From: Anolis sagrei
Lineage: Eukaryota > Chordata > Lepidosauria > Squamata > Anolidae
Length of the DNA: 64,000 nucleotides
Assembly (NCBI RefSeq): GCF_037176765.1
Contig: NC_090027.1
Coordinates: 2,750,930-2,814,929, forward strand
Reading direction: 5' to 3'
In this document: positions 42,459-53,880 of the stretch, piece after piece
Layout of the letters: every line of letters begins with the position of its first letter
Position numbering within the stretch: position 1 is the first letter of the stretch
Notes under the pieces: model-generated
What the model was told of the DNA's origin: nothing
The model's database searches: none
What the model saw: only the letters and a program-made list of their open reading frames with translations
Program-made: the position numbers and the translations under genes

Positions 42459-42780
42459 GCCAAGTGTGGAACACATCTCACCACGCTAAAACAGTGGATG
42501 TGGCTCTGAATGAGACATGCCGCATTATCACAGGGTGTCTGCGCCCTACATCATGGGAGAAATTACACTGTCTAGCCAGTATTGCACCACCTGACATCCG
42601 CCGGGAAGGAGCAGCCAATAGTGAAAGGACCAAGGCAGAGACATCTCTAGCCCACCCCTCAATGACTTAAATCAAGAAATAGTTATCTAAGATTTACAGA
42701 GACACTCGCTGGAACACCTCAGCAAGCGAGAGTCCAAAAGTGGCAGGCTCAAACCCAGCACCTCAACCAATGGCTGATAC
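42459..42780 (+). mobile_element. Vingi-like LINE, left part (split by the retroviral element)
   Basis: It encodes [40 protein letters not shown] and ends in LNQWLI. The sequence resumes at 48677. Confidence 0.85.
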
Positions 42781-44207
42781 TGATATCGAGCTCTTTTGGG
42801 AGGGTCTTCCCAGCGGGGGAGATCCCTGAGGACCGCTAATGGGGTCCTTGGCCTTGGTGAGCAGCCAGCGAACGCCAATCCAAAAAGACGCAAAAATATT
42901 AAAATCAATCTCACCAGGCTGAAGAAGTATGCGACCGAAGCGTTTATTCTGCGATTCAGCTGAAAAGGATGCGTTACAGGGATCTTTCCTCCATAAGCAT
43001 ACAGTACAGTGATTTTCAGGCATATTTATACACACAGAACAAAGGAAAATCAGTTGAAACTCCTGCCCGCCCTCCCTCAGCTGGCTTCGCCCTGATTGGC
43101 TGGCCCTGGAACAAATGGGAGGAGGCCTGGCCGCATGTCCCGCCTCTCCTCCAATCGGCGAGTGTTGCTGCTTCCAGGGGGCCAATTGGAGCCTCCCTAG
43201 CGCCTCCGAAGATGGTCCAATCAGCAGCCAGGAGGCGGGACTCAGCTTGACAGCCCACGGGGAGGCAGGGCGCCCCGGAGGCGTCCCCCAGCTGATTGCG
43301 TTTGTCAAGGGGTGGCAGACAGAAGAAACAAAGGATTTCCTGATTTCTGACTGCAGATGTGTATAGACATGAAAAAAGGGGCTATGGGTGGCATTCGGAT
43401 CTCAAACTCTGTAGACAAAGGGGATCCTTAATCACAAAGGAGCTTACACAAATACCATGATTGATTTAATCAGTCCGTTTTCCGGGTTCCGGTTGACCCA
43501 TCTCTGGCTTGTTTGTCTGACTCTGAAAACAAACCTTAAGATAATTGTCAACCCTGATCCATGCAAAATGTCAATATGAATGGGGTTTTTCTGAGGAAAT
43601 TGGATTTCCTCAGCTGCAGCCTCAGGTCACATCCTTTCTTAGTAGGGTAAAGTTCAGAGGGGAAAAGTAGGGAAAAGGGCAAGGGTACATCTCATAGATT
43701 TCATATTATGCATATCATATACATTCTTCATAAATCCTCATAAGTTTCATAGATTTCATAAAGGGATCCCCATCCCATCCCATCCCAGCAAAGTTTATTA
43801 GAAGCAATAACAATTGATAAAAGCAATTCATCGGAGATTGAGGTATGGTCTTCTTGGCAAGGGCGCACGTAGGCTGAGGCTGCTTGTCCCTCCAAGCTAG
43901 CCTGGTCTGAGGTTTGAGTCCAAAAGTGTGGCTGAAAACAGTCCGGGATGTGGAGCAGAAAGTCAATAGGAGAGGGCAAGCAAGAGAGTTCAAAAGGGGG
44001 GGGGGCTTCCAGGTTGCGATCTGTGAAGCAGTGTCCTTTGGGAAACTACATTTCCCTGATCAGGGGCCAGGGTCCAGTGCACAAGCCAGAGAATCCACAG
44101 AGAGGAAACAGGAACCCAGTTATGTGTGCTGGGTCAGGAAGCAACAGAATCCATCGTCCGGCCCTTGGCGAACTACAAATACTTGGGGGGGAAGATGCTT
44201 GGCATCA
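42781..44207 (-). repeat. Left LTR (3' LTR in element orientation)
   Basis: It is a near-perfect match to 47247-48676. In minus orientation TATA (near 43028) precedes AATAAA (42948-42943) by about 80 nt. Confidence 0.93.
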
Positions 44208-45446
44208 AATCCTCCCTTCGAGGCTGGAAAATGGTCACACTCATTTTCCCAAGCCTCGACAATTCTTTAGCACCCAGGGCCTCTTCCTAGACTGATTAGA
44301 TTGTATTCTGTTGATTACTTTGGGGCCCAGCTTAAGCAACAACAGCAGGACCCAGCAGGGTGGGAGGGACCAGTGGCAGAGTGTCCTTTGGGTTGGAGAA
44401 AAAAAAAGACTGAAGTAGGAAGGTGAAGACGGTGGAGGCAGGGGATGATGGAGTCTGTGATGGCCGTCAGCATGGAGCACTCAGGGGTCCCGAGTGAGTT
44501 CCCAATGGAGAAGGATGGCACATGGTGGAATTCTCCCATCTGGCAGTGGTCCTCAGGCCTCCTGGGGGCGCTGGCTCCTCCCTTGGCACTTGGGGGAGGG
44601 AGAAGATGGGGCACAGTCTTGCTACTCCTTCTGGCGTGGCGCCTCCTGGTGACCGCAGACAGGTCCGGCTCTCCATCGTCACAGAGACTCAGGGGTAGTG
44701 TCTAGGACAGTCAGAAAGAAGGTTTACAGCCCCCACCCCACCCCCCCTTCCCAGCCCAAGGGTAGTTAGTGGGGAAACAAAAGGGAAAAACTTTCATACC
44801 TAGTGAGGGCGTCAGTGGTCTCCTTTGGGCCACTCCTCTGCACAGCTTCTGGAACGGGCAGGGCCTCCTTCCTTTATGGCAGTTGCTGTGGGATCCTGGT
44901 TGCTCCTCCTGCGATGGCATTCCCCCGTGGGGGCTCAGATCAGCCTCTAGGAGGGACTGTCTCTTCTGGGCGGCATGGGGTCTGGTCCTGCTCTCTGTGG
45001 GATCCTCCTGTGCCATCTGGGTTCCACACAGGAAAGTCCACAGACCTCCCATTGTTCACCTCGCCCAGGTAGTTGTCCTCAGCGGCAGGAGTGGATTATG
45101 GGTCCCACAGTTCGATCAGTTGCTCTTCACTGCGCAGAGGGGACCCCTGGACCTCGACGCCCCCCTCATATTTAAGGCAGTTAATGGGATAATTTAGACA
45201 TACACATACATGCGCTCAGGGAAAGGGGAGGGAGGAAGGGCCAGGAAGGAAAAGAGCATCAGAGGGACTGCGTGTGTGAGAGAGAGATTTAACCATAGAT
45301 GTGGGTGAAATGTCAGGAGGGAATGCTTCTGGAACATCCCTTCCTTAGGTTTTTGGAGAAGGAGGTAAGAGGGAGCAGCAGGATTTCTCTGGGAGCTAGA
45401 GGAAAGAATTCACAGAATACTGGCTTCTTAGAGGATGGGAGGGGAG

Positions 45447-45483
<37 letters not shown>

Positions 45484-47246
45484 TGGGTTTCAGAGACAGT
45501 TCACAAGCACATGGAACCCTTTGGTGAGGTCTGGTTCTTAGAGAGAAAAGGGGAAAAGCAGGGAGAGAGAGAGAGAGAGACCCAGAAAACTTTATTTGGC
45601 AAGAGGAAACAGGAACAGAAAAGGTCCCCTCTTACACCTCCCTTTGCAAGAGGAGAAAGGGAGGAGGGGTTTGAGAGCAAAAAAAAAAAAGGGAAGTTGG
45701 GGAGTAAAGAGAAAACAAAGGATAAGGCAGGGACATTGGTGACTGCTCCTGAAAAATGGGTTTTGTAGTTGCACAGAAGAGAAGGGGAGAAGAAGAGAGC
45801 TCTTGGGTCAGGGAAACCAGGAGAGAGAGAGAGAGACTTTTGCAAGGCAGCTGAGTCACATCAGTGGCAGGGTCTCTCCTGGCGAGGAGAAACACTGTTT
45901 ATTATAAATAAACAGGCACTGAAGATTCAGCTTTAGAAAGAAAGGGATTTGTAGTAGCTTGGTGAAGAAGGGAATGAGCAATGCCTCCTTTTTCCCATCT
46001 GAAGGAAGGAAAGGGTGGCACAGGAGAAAGCAGGAGAGGAGGAGAGCAATGAATTTCCCTAGTGCATTTCATCAGGGAACAGAAAAAAAAATAGAAGGGG
46101 CATATAAATGCAGACACATCATAAATAGGGAATAGGGAAATGGAGGGGTTGGAAAGGGGAGGAAGGAGTCAGGGAGATTGGGTAAAGGGAAATGGGAATG
46201 GGATGGTAGGGGAACAAGCAATTTTCAAAGGGAGGGGGGAAAGGTCTGGAGGGGGTTTCCTGGGGGTTGGGGCTTTGTCACCTTCCCCTTGCATGGTAGG
46301 AGTTGGCCACAACTACCCCCCTTCCACCTCCTCCGGCACATGGCAAAAAAAGCATGAGGCAGAGGCGAGTTCGGTCCACTTGGCCCCCTCACAGCGATCC
46401 GACTGCCATGAGGGGCCACGAAACTCCACCTGCTGAGGGCCTGGTGGGCCATCTCTCCATGCGATTTTTTTACCCTACTGGCCTGCGTCGGCGACGCAAC
46501 CCTGTCCCATTCCGCCAGTATTCTTCCTAAAGGTGTTTCCGATGAGACAGGACGTTTGATCCTGGAAGAACAGACACCCATCTCTCAGCTACCAGCTCCA
46601 CAGACCAGTGGTTAATCAGGGAAGCCCCCCCCAACTGTAAGGCAGGCCTGAACCTGAAAAGTTCCTGGATAGGAGAGCTCGGGGCGATCAGCACCCGGCA
46701 GCTAGGTGGTTCTGAAAGAGGAGGACTCCCTTTCCCACGTAGCCCCCGCCGAGTCCGCAAAAGCGAGCTGAATTGCAATTCCAAGCCTCAAACGCCTAGA
46801 TGTTCGCTGCCCCCCGCTAGGAATTTGTTACCGAGATCTAAGGACTTCCCTCCCCAGTGGGCCGACTCCGAAGCTGGTTCGGAAAGCCTAGAATCTCCTT
46901 CCACCTAACGACCACCAGGGCAGCCCACAGTTGTTTTTCTTACCCGTCCGGACGCTTTTCCCTCTTCCCCTTCCGCGTCGGTCGCTCCTCTTCCTGGAAG
47001 TCCTTGGATCAAGGCTTCCCTGGCGCTCCTTTGTGCTGAAACCCCAGGTCAGAGCTTGGGAGGAAGTGGCTGCGGGAGAATTTGTAGTTTTGTCAAGAAG
47101 GAGAGTCCAAATTAAGAGAGGCGCCTCTTTTCCCAAGCCGTTCCTCCTTTGCTGCTGGCCTGAAGAATCAGACCAAGGTGCCTGCTTGAAAATTTAGGCT
47201 ATAATTTAGTCTGGACCTCAAGCAGAGTCCCTTCGTGGTCGCCAAA
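44208..47246 (-). mobile_element. Internal region of the retrovirus-like element
   Basis: From the primer-binding site (47244-47225), a leader of roughly 640 nt leads to a gag-like start at 46581 (MGVCSS, then TPLGRILAEWDRV), resembling a myristoylated matrix N-terminus. The rest shows no family domains and contains GA runs (45451-45478, 45560-45580). It is a fossil without recognisable pol or env. Confidence 0.75.
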
Positions 47247-48676
47247 TGATATCGAGCTCTTTTGGGAGGGTCTTCTCAGCGGGGGAGATCCCTGAGGACC
47301 GCTAATGGGGTCCTTGGCCTTGGTGAGCAGCCAGCGAACGCCAATCCAAAAAGACGCAAAAATATTAAAATCAATCTCACCAGGCTGAAGAAGTATGCGA
47401 CCGAAGCGTTTATTCTGCGATTCAGCTGAAAAGGATGCGTTACAGGGATCTTTCCTCCATAAGCATACAGTACAGTGATTTTCAGGCATATTTATACACA
47501 CAGAACAAAGGAAAATCAGTTGAAACTCCTGCCCGCCCTCCCTCAGCTGGCTTCGCCCTGATTGGCTGGCCCTGGAACAAATGGGAGGAGGCCTGGCCGC
47601 ATGTCCCGCCTCTCCTCCAATCGGCGAGTGTTGCTGCTTCCAGGGGGCCAATTGGAGCCTCCCTAGCGCCTCCGAAGATGGTCCAATCAGCAGCCAGGAG
47701 GCGGGACTCAGCTTGACAGCCCACGGGGAGGCAGGGCGCCCCGGAGGCGTCCCCCAGCTGATTGCGTTTGTCAAGGGGTGGCAGACAGAAGAAACAAAGG
47801 ATTTCCTGATTTCTGACTGCAGATGTGTATAGACATGAAAAAAGGGGCTATGGGTGGCATTCGGATCTCAAACTCTGTAGACAAAGGGGATCCTTAATCA
47901 CAAAGGAGCTTACACAAATACCATGATTGATTTAATCAGTCCGTTTTCCGGGTTCCGGTTGACCCATCTCTGGCTTGTTTGTCTGACTCTGAAAACAAAC
48001 CTTAAGATAATTGTCAACCCTGATCCATGCAAAATGTCAATATGAATGGGGTTTTTCTGAGGAAATTGGATTTCCTCAGCTGCAGCCTCAGGTCACATCC
48101 TTTCTTAGTAGGGTAAAGTTCAGAGGGGAAAAGTAGGGAAAAGGGCAAGGGTACATCTCATAGATTTCATATTATGCATATCATATACATTCTTCATAAA
48201 TCCTCATAAGTTTCATAGATTTCATAAAGGGATCCCCATCCCATCCCATCCCAGCAAAGTTTATTAGAAGCAATAACAATTGATAAAAGCAATTCATCGG
48301 AGATTGAGGTATGGTCTTCTTGGCAAGGGCGCACGTAGGCTGAGGCTGCTTGTCCCTCCAAGCTAGCCTGGTCTGAGGTTTGAGTCCAAAAGTGTGGCTG
48401 AAAACAGTCCGGGATGTGGAGCAGAAAGTCAATAGGAGAGGGCAAGCAAGAGAGTTCAAAAGGGGGGGGGGGCTTCCAGGTTGCGATCTGTGAAGCAGTG
48501 TCCTTTGGGAAACTACATTTCCCTGATCAGGGGCCAGGGTCCAGTGCACAAGCCAGAGAATCCACAGAGAGGAAACAGGAACCCAGTTATGTGTGCTGGG
48601 TCAGGAAGCAACAGAATCCATCGTCCGGCCCTTGGCGAACTACAAATACTTGGGGGGGGGAAGATGCTTGGCATCA
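47247..48676 (-). repeat. Right LTR (5' LTR in element orientation)
   Basis: It has the same organisation as the left LTR. The two differ by about three bases in length, mostly in G runs. Confidence 0.93.
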
Positions 48677-49015
48677 ATACCAAGTGAGAGACTCCCTCCT
48701 GGGCACGCAGAAGACTGGGCGACTTGGAAGGCGCTGAACAGACTGCGCTCTGGCGCCACAAGATGCAGAGCCAACCTTCAGAAACGGGACTACAAAGTTG
48801 AATCCACAACATGCGAGTGCGGAGAAGAGCAAACCACTGACCACCTGCTGCAATGCACCCTGAGCCCTGCCACATGCACCAGGGAGAACCTCCTTGCAGC
48901 AACACCAGAGGCACTCCAAGAGGCCAAATACTGGTCAAAGGACATCTAATCAACTACCAAGCTTGCAAACTCTGTTTTGTCTGTTTGTTAAAAAATGTTA
49001 AAAATGTAATACAAT
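48677..49015 (+). mobile_element. Vingi-like LINE, right part
   Basis: It continues from 42776 with [40 protein letters not shown] and EALQEAKYWSKDI before the stop, then the family 3' end. Confidence 0.85.
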
Positions 49016-49516
49016 TGTCTGGTTGTATTACAATGACCAAATTAACCAAACCATTTCCATCTTGCACCTCAGCCTCGGCAGCATCATTTCCCTCATCCTT
49101 TCTCACAGCATTGCCCACATCAGAAGCATCATGATCCTGGAACACAAACATAGGCTGATTCCCAACACAATCCCAGGTGACAGCAGGATTGCAGAGAAAC
49201 AACTGGAAGAGCTGACATGATATGAGGATGTAAAGATCGAACTGCAAAGACTCTGGCACAAGCCAGTCAAGTGGGTCCCAGTGGTGATCGGCACACTGGG
49301 TGCACTGCCTCAAGACCTTGGCCTGCACTTAAACACAATCAGCGCTGACAAAATTACTCTCTGCCAGTTGCAGAAGGCCGCCTGACTGGGATCTGCATGC
49401 ATCATTCGCCAATACATCACACAATCCTAGACCCTTGGGAAGTGTCCGGTGTGTGATCCAATACAACAGCCAGCAGAGTGATCTTGTCTGCTGTGGACTC
49501 ATCTTGTTGTGTTTCA

Positions 49517-49558
<42 letters not shown>

Positions 49559-49560
49559 TT
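49016..49560 (+). mobile_element. Unclassified LINE 3' end with (ATA)n tail
   Basis: It encodes LHLSLGSIISLILSHSIAHI, then across a frame change [19 protein letters not shown]. It ends TCTTGTTGTGTTTCAAATAA with an ATA repeat (49516-49557). Confidence 0.75.
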
Positions 49561-49690
49561 ATTTGTACCCCGCTACCATCTCCCCAAGGGACTCGGTGCG
49601 GCTTACATGAGGCCAAGCCTGGCAATACAATACATCAATAGAACACAACAATAAAATGTAAGAAAATAAAAATACAATGCAAAAACTTAT
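49548..49690 (-). mobile_element. LINE 3' untranslated end, short
   Basis: TTTATTTGTACCCCGCTACC, CCCCAAGGGACTCGGTGCGG, as at 36055 and 22090. Confidence 0.65.
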
Positions 49691-49714
49691 AAATAAATAG
49701 AAAACCAGCACTTT

Positions 49715-49905
49715 CAGGCTCCTTCCACACAGTTATATAAAATCCCACAAGATCTTCTTTGAACTGGATTATATGGCAGTGTGGACTCGGAATATCAAGG
49801 CAGAATAACCCACAATATCTGCTTTGAACTGGGTTATCTGTGTCCACACTGCTGTATAATCCAGTTCAAAGCGGATTTTATACAGCTGTGTAGAAGGGGC
49901 CATTA
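49715..49905. mobile_element. Palindromic MITE
   Basis: Inverted ends CTCCTTCCACACAGTTATAT and GCTGTGTAGAAGGGGCC, with inner inverted TTGAACTGGATTATATGGCA and TATAATCCAGTTCAAAGC. A related copy is at 56108-56245, and a piece of this element is built into the satellite at 1-3008. Confidence 0.7.
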
Positions 49906-50409
49906 TGTTGACTTTTGGGTGTAACCTGCAATGTAAAATGTAGGAATGGCAACTAAGTGTAGCTTAGGGGAGATACATAAAATAATTTTGAATACCTTGG
50001 CAAACTAAAAATCCCAGGATTCTGCAAGCACAGCACTCAAACTCCGAGAAACGACACACATATTGCATTGGCTTGGTCTGCTGTATGGGTCCTGATGTAT
50101 GCTGTCTGTCAACACATATCCAAAATGATTGCTCATTGAGCAGAAACACATGGCAATTATTCCCCAAAGCCAAAATATATTGCAATAATGAAGATTACTG
50201 AGAATTATAATACACAAGCGCTGGCAGTGACAAAAACCATATGCAGAAACAAAGTGAATTTACAGGGCAGCAGAGTTTGCTGGGAAGCTATATTATTAAT
50301 GCACCGCCCATTATTCCTCCCATTGGTAATGCTGGTTGGGGAGGATGGGCATTGCAATCCATCTCGATCTGGAGGGATGAGTGATTCCCATGTTCCTAAC
50401 TGGACTTGC
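49906..50409. other. TM2D2-ADAM9 interval, unassigned
   Basis: No recognisable gene or repeat; AT-rich single-copy-looking DNA. Confidence 0.4.
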
Positions 50410-51690
50410 TCTTTTAGGACGCTCGCTTGCTGAGGTGTTCCAGCGAGTGTCTCTGTAGATCTAAGAAAGCTATGTCTTGATTTAAGTCGTTGACGTGCTG
50501 GCTGATACCCAAAGAGGGGATGAGCTGGAGATGTCTCTGCCTTGGTCCTTTCACTATTGGCTGCTCCTTCCCGGCGGATGTCAGGTGGTGCGATACCGGC
50601 TAAGCAGTGTAATTTCTCCAGTGGTGTAGGGCGCGGACACCCCGTGATAATGCGGCATGTCTCATTCAGAGCCACATCCACTGTTTTAGTGTGGTGAGAT
50701 GTGTTCCACACTGGGCATGCGTACTCAGCAGCAGAGTAGCATAGCGCAAGGGCAGATGTCTTCACTGTGTCTGGTTGTGATCCCCAGGTTGTGCCAGTCA
50801 GCTTTCATATGATGTTGTTTCTAGCACCCACTTTTTGCTTGATGTTCAGGCAGTGCTTCTTGTAGGTCAGAGCACGATCCAAAGTGACTCCCAGGTATTT
50901 GGGTGTGTTGCAATGCTCCAGAGGGATTCCTTCCCAGGTAATCCTCAGAGCTCCGGATGCTTGTCTGTTCTTAAGGTGAAAGGCGCATGTCTGTGTTTTA
51001 GATGGATTGGGGATCAGCTGGTTTTCCCTGTCATAGGCAGTAAGGGCACCTAGAGCTTCGGAGAGCTTCTTTTCAACCATCTCAAAGCTCCCTGCTTGAG
51101 TGGTAATGGCACGATCATCAGCATAGATGAAACTCTCTGTCCCTTCTGGCAGTGGCTGGTCATTTATGTAGATGTTGAACATGGATGGAGCAAGCACGCT
51201 CCCCTGAGGCAGGCCGTTCTTCTGTTTCCACCATCTGCTTCTCTGGCCCTGGAACTCAACAAAAAAGCTCCTGTTTTGTGGCAGGTTTCCTATGAGGCGG
51301 GTGAGGTGGTCGTCCTTTGTGATATTATACATTTTTCTCAGGAGGAGGCAGTGGTGGTTTACAGTCTCATAGGCTGCTGACAGGTCTATGAAGACAGCTC
51401 CTGTGATCTGCTGCCTTTCAAAGCCATCTTCTATGTGCTGAGTCAGGTTCAGCACTTGCGATGTGCAGATTTTTCCTTTCCTGAAGCCAGCTTGCTGTGG
51501 GATCAGACAGGGGTCTATTCTTTCCATAATTCCATGCAAAATAAGTCTCTCCAGAACTTTGTAGAGGTGGCACAGCAGGGAGATTTTTGGGTCTGTAGCT
51601 TTTTGGGTCATTACGGTCTTTGCCTGGCTTCAAGATGGCGATGACTCTTGCTTTCCTCCAGATTTTGGGGATCGTATAGCATGGCAGTTA
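50410..51690 (-). mobile_element. Vingi/Ingi-like LINE, largest copy
   Basis: The minus strand encodes RT motifs in order: LIPQQAGFRKGKICTSQVLN, FIDLSAAYETVNHHCLLLRK, LPQGSVLAPSMFNIYINDQP, FIYADDRAI (catalytic motif), [20 protein letters not shown] and [20 protein letters not shown]. One frame is open for 268 codons; another frame continues it on each side. The endonuclease part is missing. The clade name is tentative. Confidence 0.85.
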
Positions 51691-51714
51691 AAGTGGTTCC
51701 AAACTGCACACGAT

Positions 51715-51960
51715 AAATAAATATAATTTATTTATTTATTTATTTATTGTATTTATTAGGCTTGGTTGATCCAAAAAAATTGGTTCAAAACTCATTTCGG
51801 ATGTAAGGGGCGCTGGTGGTTCAGTTCTAAAATCACTTCCGTTTTTAAAAAAAAAAAAAATCGAAACTTTCCAAAGTTTCCGAAACTTCTGAATCGATTT
51901 GTTAATGCAGACATGCATTTGCAATAGGAAAAAAAAAACAGGATTGGTACTGGGGGGACT
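51715..51960. mobile_element. TTTA run and hAT-like subterminal fragment
   Basis: (TTTA)n at 51728-51748. After it GAAACTTTCCAAAGTTTCCG and CTAAAATCACTTCCGTTTTT resemble the subterminal sequence of 25563-27228. Confidence 0.45.
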
Positions 51961-52109
51961 TCAGGGGATTCTCCCTCCCTCCCTCGTTTTTAGACCAATC
52001 CTGATGAAACTTGCTACAGTGGTGGAACACATGGACCACTGTTAGCTCACCAAATTTCATAACAACTCCAAAAACTCAAGGTCAATGCCCACCCTTCCAG
52101 TATTTTCTG

Positions 52110-52465
52110 TTGGTTGGTGGGCAGGAAAAGAGATTGAAAGATGGGCTCAAAGCCAACCTTAAAAACTCTGGCATAGACACTGAGAAGCCCTGGCCCTTGG
52201 GCGCTCCAGCTGGAGGTCAGCTGTGACCAGCAGTGCTGTAGAATTTGAAGAGGCATGAATGGAGGGTGAAAGGGAGAAACATGCTAAGAGGAAGGCGTGT
52301 CAAGCCAACCCCGACCAGGACACCTTCCACCTGGAAACCAATGCCCTCACTGCAGGAGAAGATGCAGGTCAAGAATAGGGTTTCACAGTCACCTACGGAC
52401 CCACTGTCAGGACACTGATCTTGGACAACAATCCTACTCAGACAACGAGGGATCGCCTAAGTAAG
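52110..52465 (+). mobile_element. LINE ORF C-terminus and 3' end, single copy
   Basis: It encodes GGQEKRLKDGLKANLKNSGI, the same domain as the satellite at 1-3008 but in the other orientation and unique. It ends GAGGGATCGCCTAAGTAAGT, shared with 12432-12640. It ties the satellite to a dispersed LINE type. Confidence 0.75.
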
Positions 52466-52469
52466 TAAA

Positions 52470-53660
52470 GATGGTCATGGGAATTCTGTGTGCCAAGTTT
52501 GGTTCAATTCCATCATTGGTGAGGTTTAGAATGCTCTTTGATTGTGGATGAACTATAAATCCCAGCAGCTACAGCTCCCAAATGTCAAGGTCTATGTCCT
52601 CCAAACTCCACCAGTGTTTACATTTGGGTATATTGAGTATTTGTGCTAAGTTTGGTCCAGATCCATCCTTTGAATCCATAGAACACTCTGGATGTAGGTG
52701 AACTACAACTCCAAAACTCAAGGTCAATGCCCACCAGACCCTTCCAGTATTTTCTGTTGTTCATGGAAGTTCTGTGTGCCAAGTTTGGTTCAATTCCATT
52801 GTTGGTGAGGTTTAGAATGCTCTTTGATTGTGGGTGAACTATAAATCCCAGCAGCTACAACTCCCAAATGGCAAGGTCTGTTTTCCCCAAACTCCACCGG
52901 TGTTCACATTTGGGTATATTGAGTATTAGTGCTAAGTTTGGTCCAGATCCATCCTTCTTTGAATCCACAGAACACTCTGGATGTAGGTGAACTACAACTC
53001 CAAAACTCAAGGTCAATGCCCACCAGACCCTTCCAGTATTTTCTGTTGCTCATGGAAGTTCTGTGTGCCAAGTTTGGTTCAATTCCGTTGTTGGTGGAGT
53101 TCAGGTAAAGATTACCTCTTTGCAGGTAAAGGTAAAGATTTTCCCCTGACTCTGGGTGATGGTGCTCATCTCCATTCCTAAGCCGAAGAGCTGGTGTTGT
53201 CCGTAGACACCTCCAAGGTCATGTGGCTGGCAAGACTGCATGGAGTGCCCTTATCTTCTTGCCAAAGCAGTACCTATTGATCTACTCACATTTGAATGTT
53301 TTCAAATTGCTAGGTTGGCAGAAGCTGGGGCTGACAGTGGAAGCTCACGCCACTTCCCGGATTCGAACCTGCGACCTTTCAGTCAGCAAGGTCAGCAGCT
53401 CAGAGGTTTAACCCACTCCGTCACTGGACCTTTGACTGTAGGTGAACTATAAATCCCAGCAACTACAACTCCCAAATGTCAAGGTCTATTTTCTCCAAAC
53501 TCCATCAGTCTTCACATTTGGACGTATTGAGCATTTGTGCCAAGTTTGTGCCGACTCCCAAATGACAAAATCAATCTTCCCTGCAAACCCCACCAGTATT
53601 CAAATTCGGCTGTATTGGGTCTTTGTGCCAAATTTGGTCCAGTGAATGAAAATCCATCCT
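52470..53660 (+). mobile_element. Composite interspersed repeat, copy E, with a SINE insertion
   Basis: Two tandem modules (near 52490 and 52780) and further pieces to 53660 show CCAAGTTTGGTTCAATTCCA and TTTGGTCCAGATCCATCC. A SINE interrupts it at 53105-53430. Confidence 0.75.
53105..53430 (-). mobile_element. Sauria-type SINE, reverse orientation, diverged
   Basis: TAAAGATTTTCCCCTGACTC at the tail, GGATTCGAACCTGCGACC as B box, and TTTAACCCACTCCGTCACTG at the head. Confidence 0.8.
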
Positions 53661-53880
53661 GCACACCAATTATTTACATGACGATTCATAACAGTAGCAA
53701 AATTACAGTTATGAAGTAGCAACCAAAATAATGTTATGCTTGGGAGTCACCATAACATGAGGAACTGGATTAAGGGGTCGTGGCATTAGGAAGTTTGAGA
53801 AGCACTGCAAACTGTTTACCTGGCAGAACCAAAATCTTGGAAGTGCTTTTGGTCTTCTGAAAGTCTTAATCTGCCTTTGG
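53661..53880. other. Unassigned, with a hAT-like end
   Basis: TTAAGGGGTCGTGGCATTAGG and TTTGAGAAGCACTGC resemble the worn hAT-like end seen at 13886. Otherwise nothing. Confidence 0.4.

Larger units (their letters stand above)
42781..48676 (-). mobile_element. Endogenous retrovirus-like element, non-autonomous, young
   Basis: Two LTRs of about 1.43 kb (42781-44207 and 47247-48676) run TGAT...ATCA on the plus strand and are nearly identical, so the insertion is recent. A 4-bp duplication, ATAC, flanks the element (42777-42780, 48677-48680). It is in minus orientation. The primer-binding site is at 47244-47225, a 20-nt complement of what I recall as the tRNA-Arg(UCG) 3' end. A purine tract lies at 44218-44211, next to the left LTR. 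The LTRs have a TATA-like box (near 43028), CCAAT motifs and AATAAA (42948). The 3.0-kb interior has a gag-like start and no recognisable pol or env. It is whole at its ends and lacks coding capacity. The 4-bp duplication and gag start suggest a gammaretrovirus-like (ERV1) group. Confidence 0.9.

Noticed and set aside
44711-45197. Open frames inside the retrovirus-like element on both strands
   Set aside because: No resemblance to gag, pol, env or host proteins; treated as non-coding interior.
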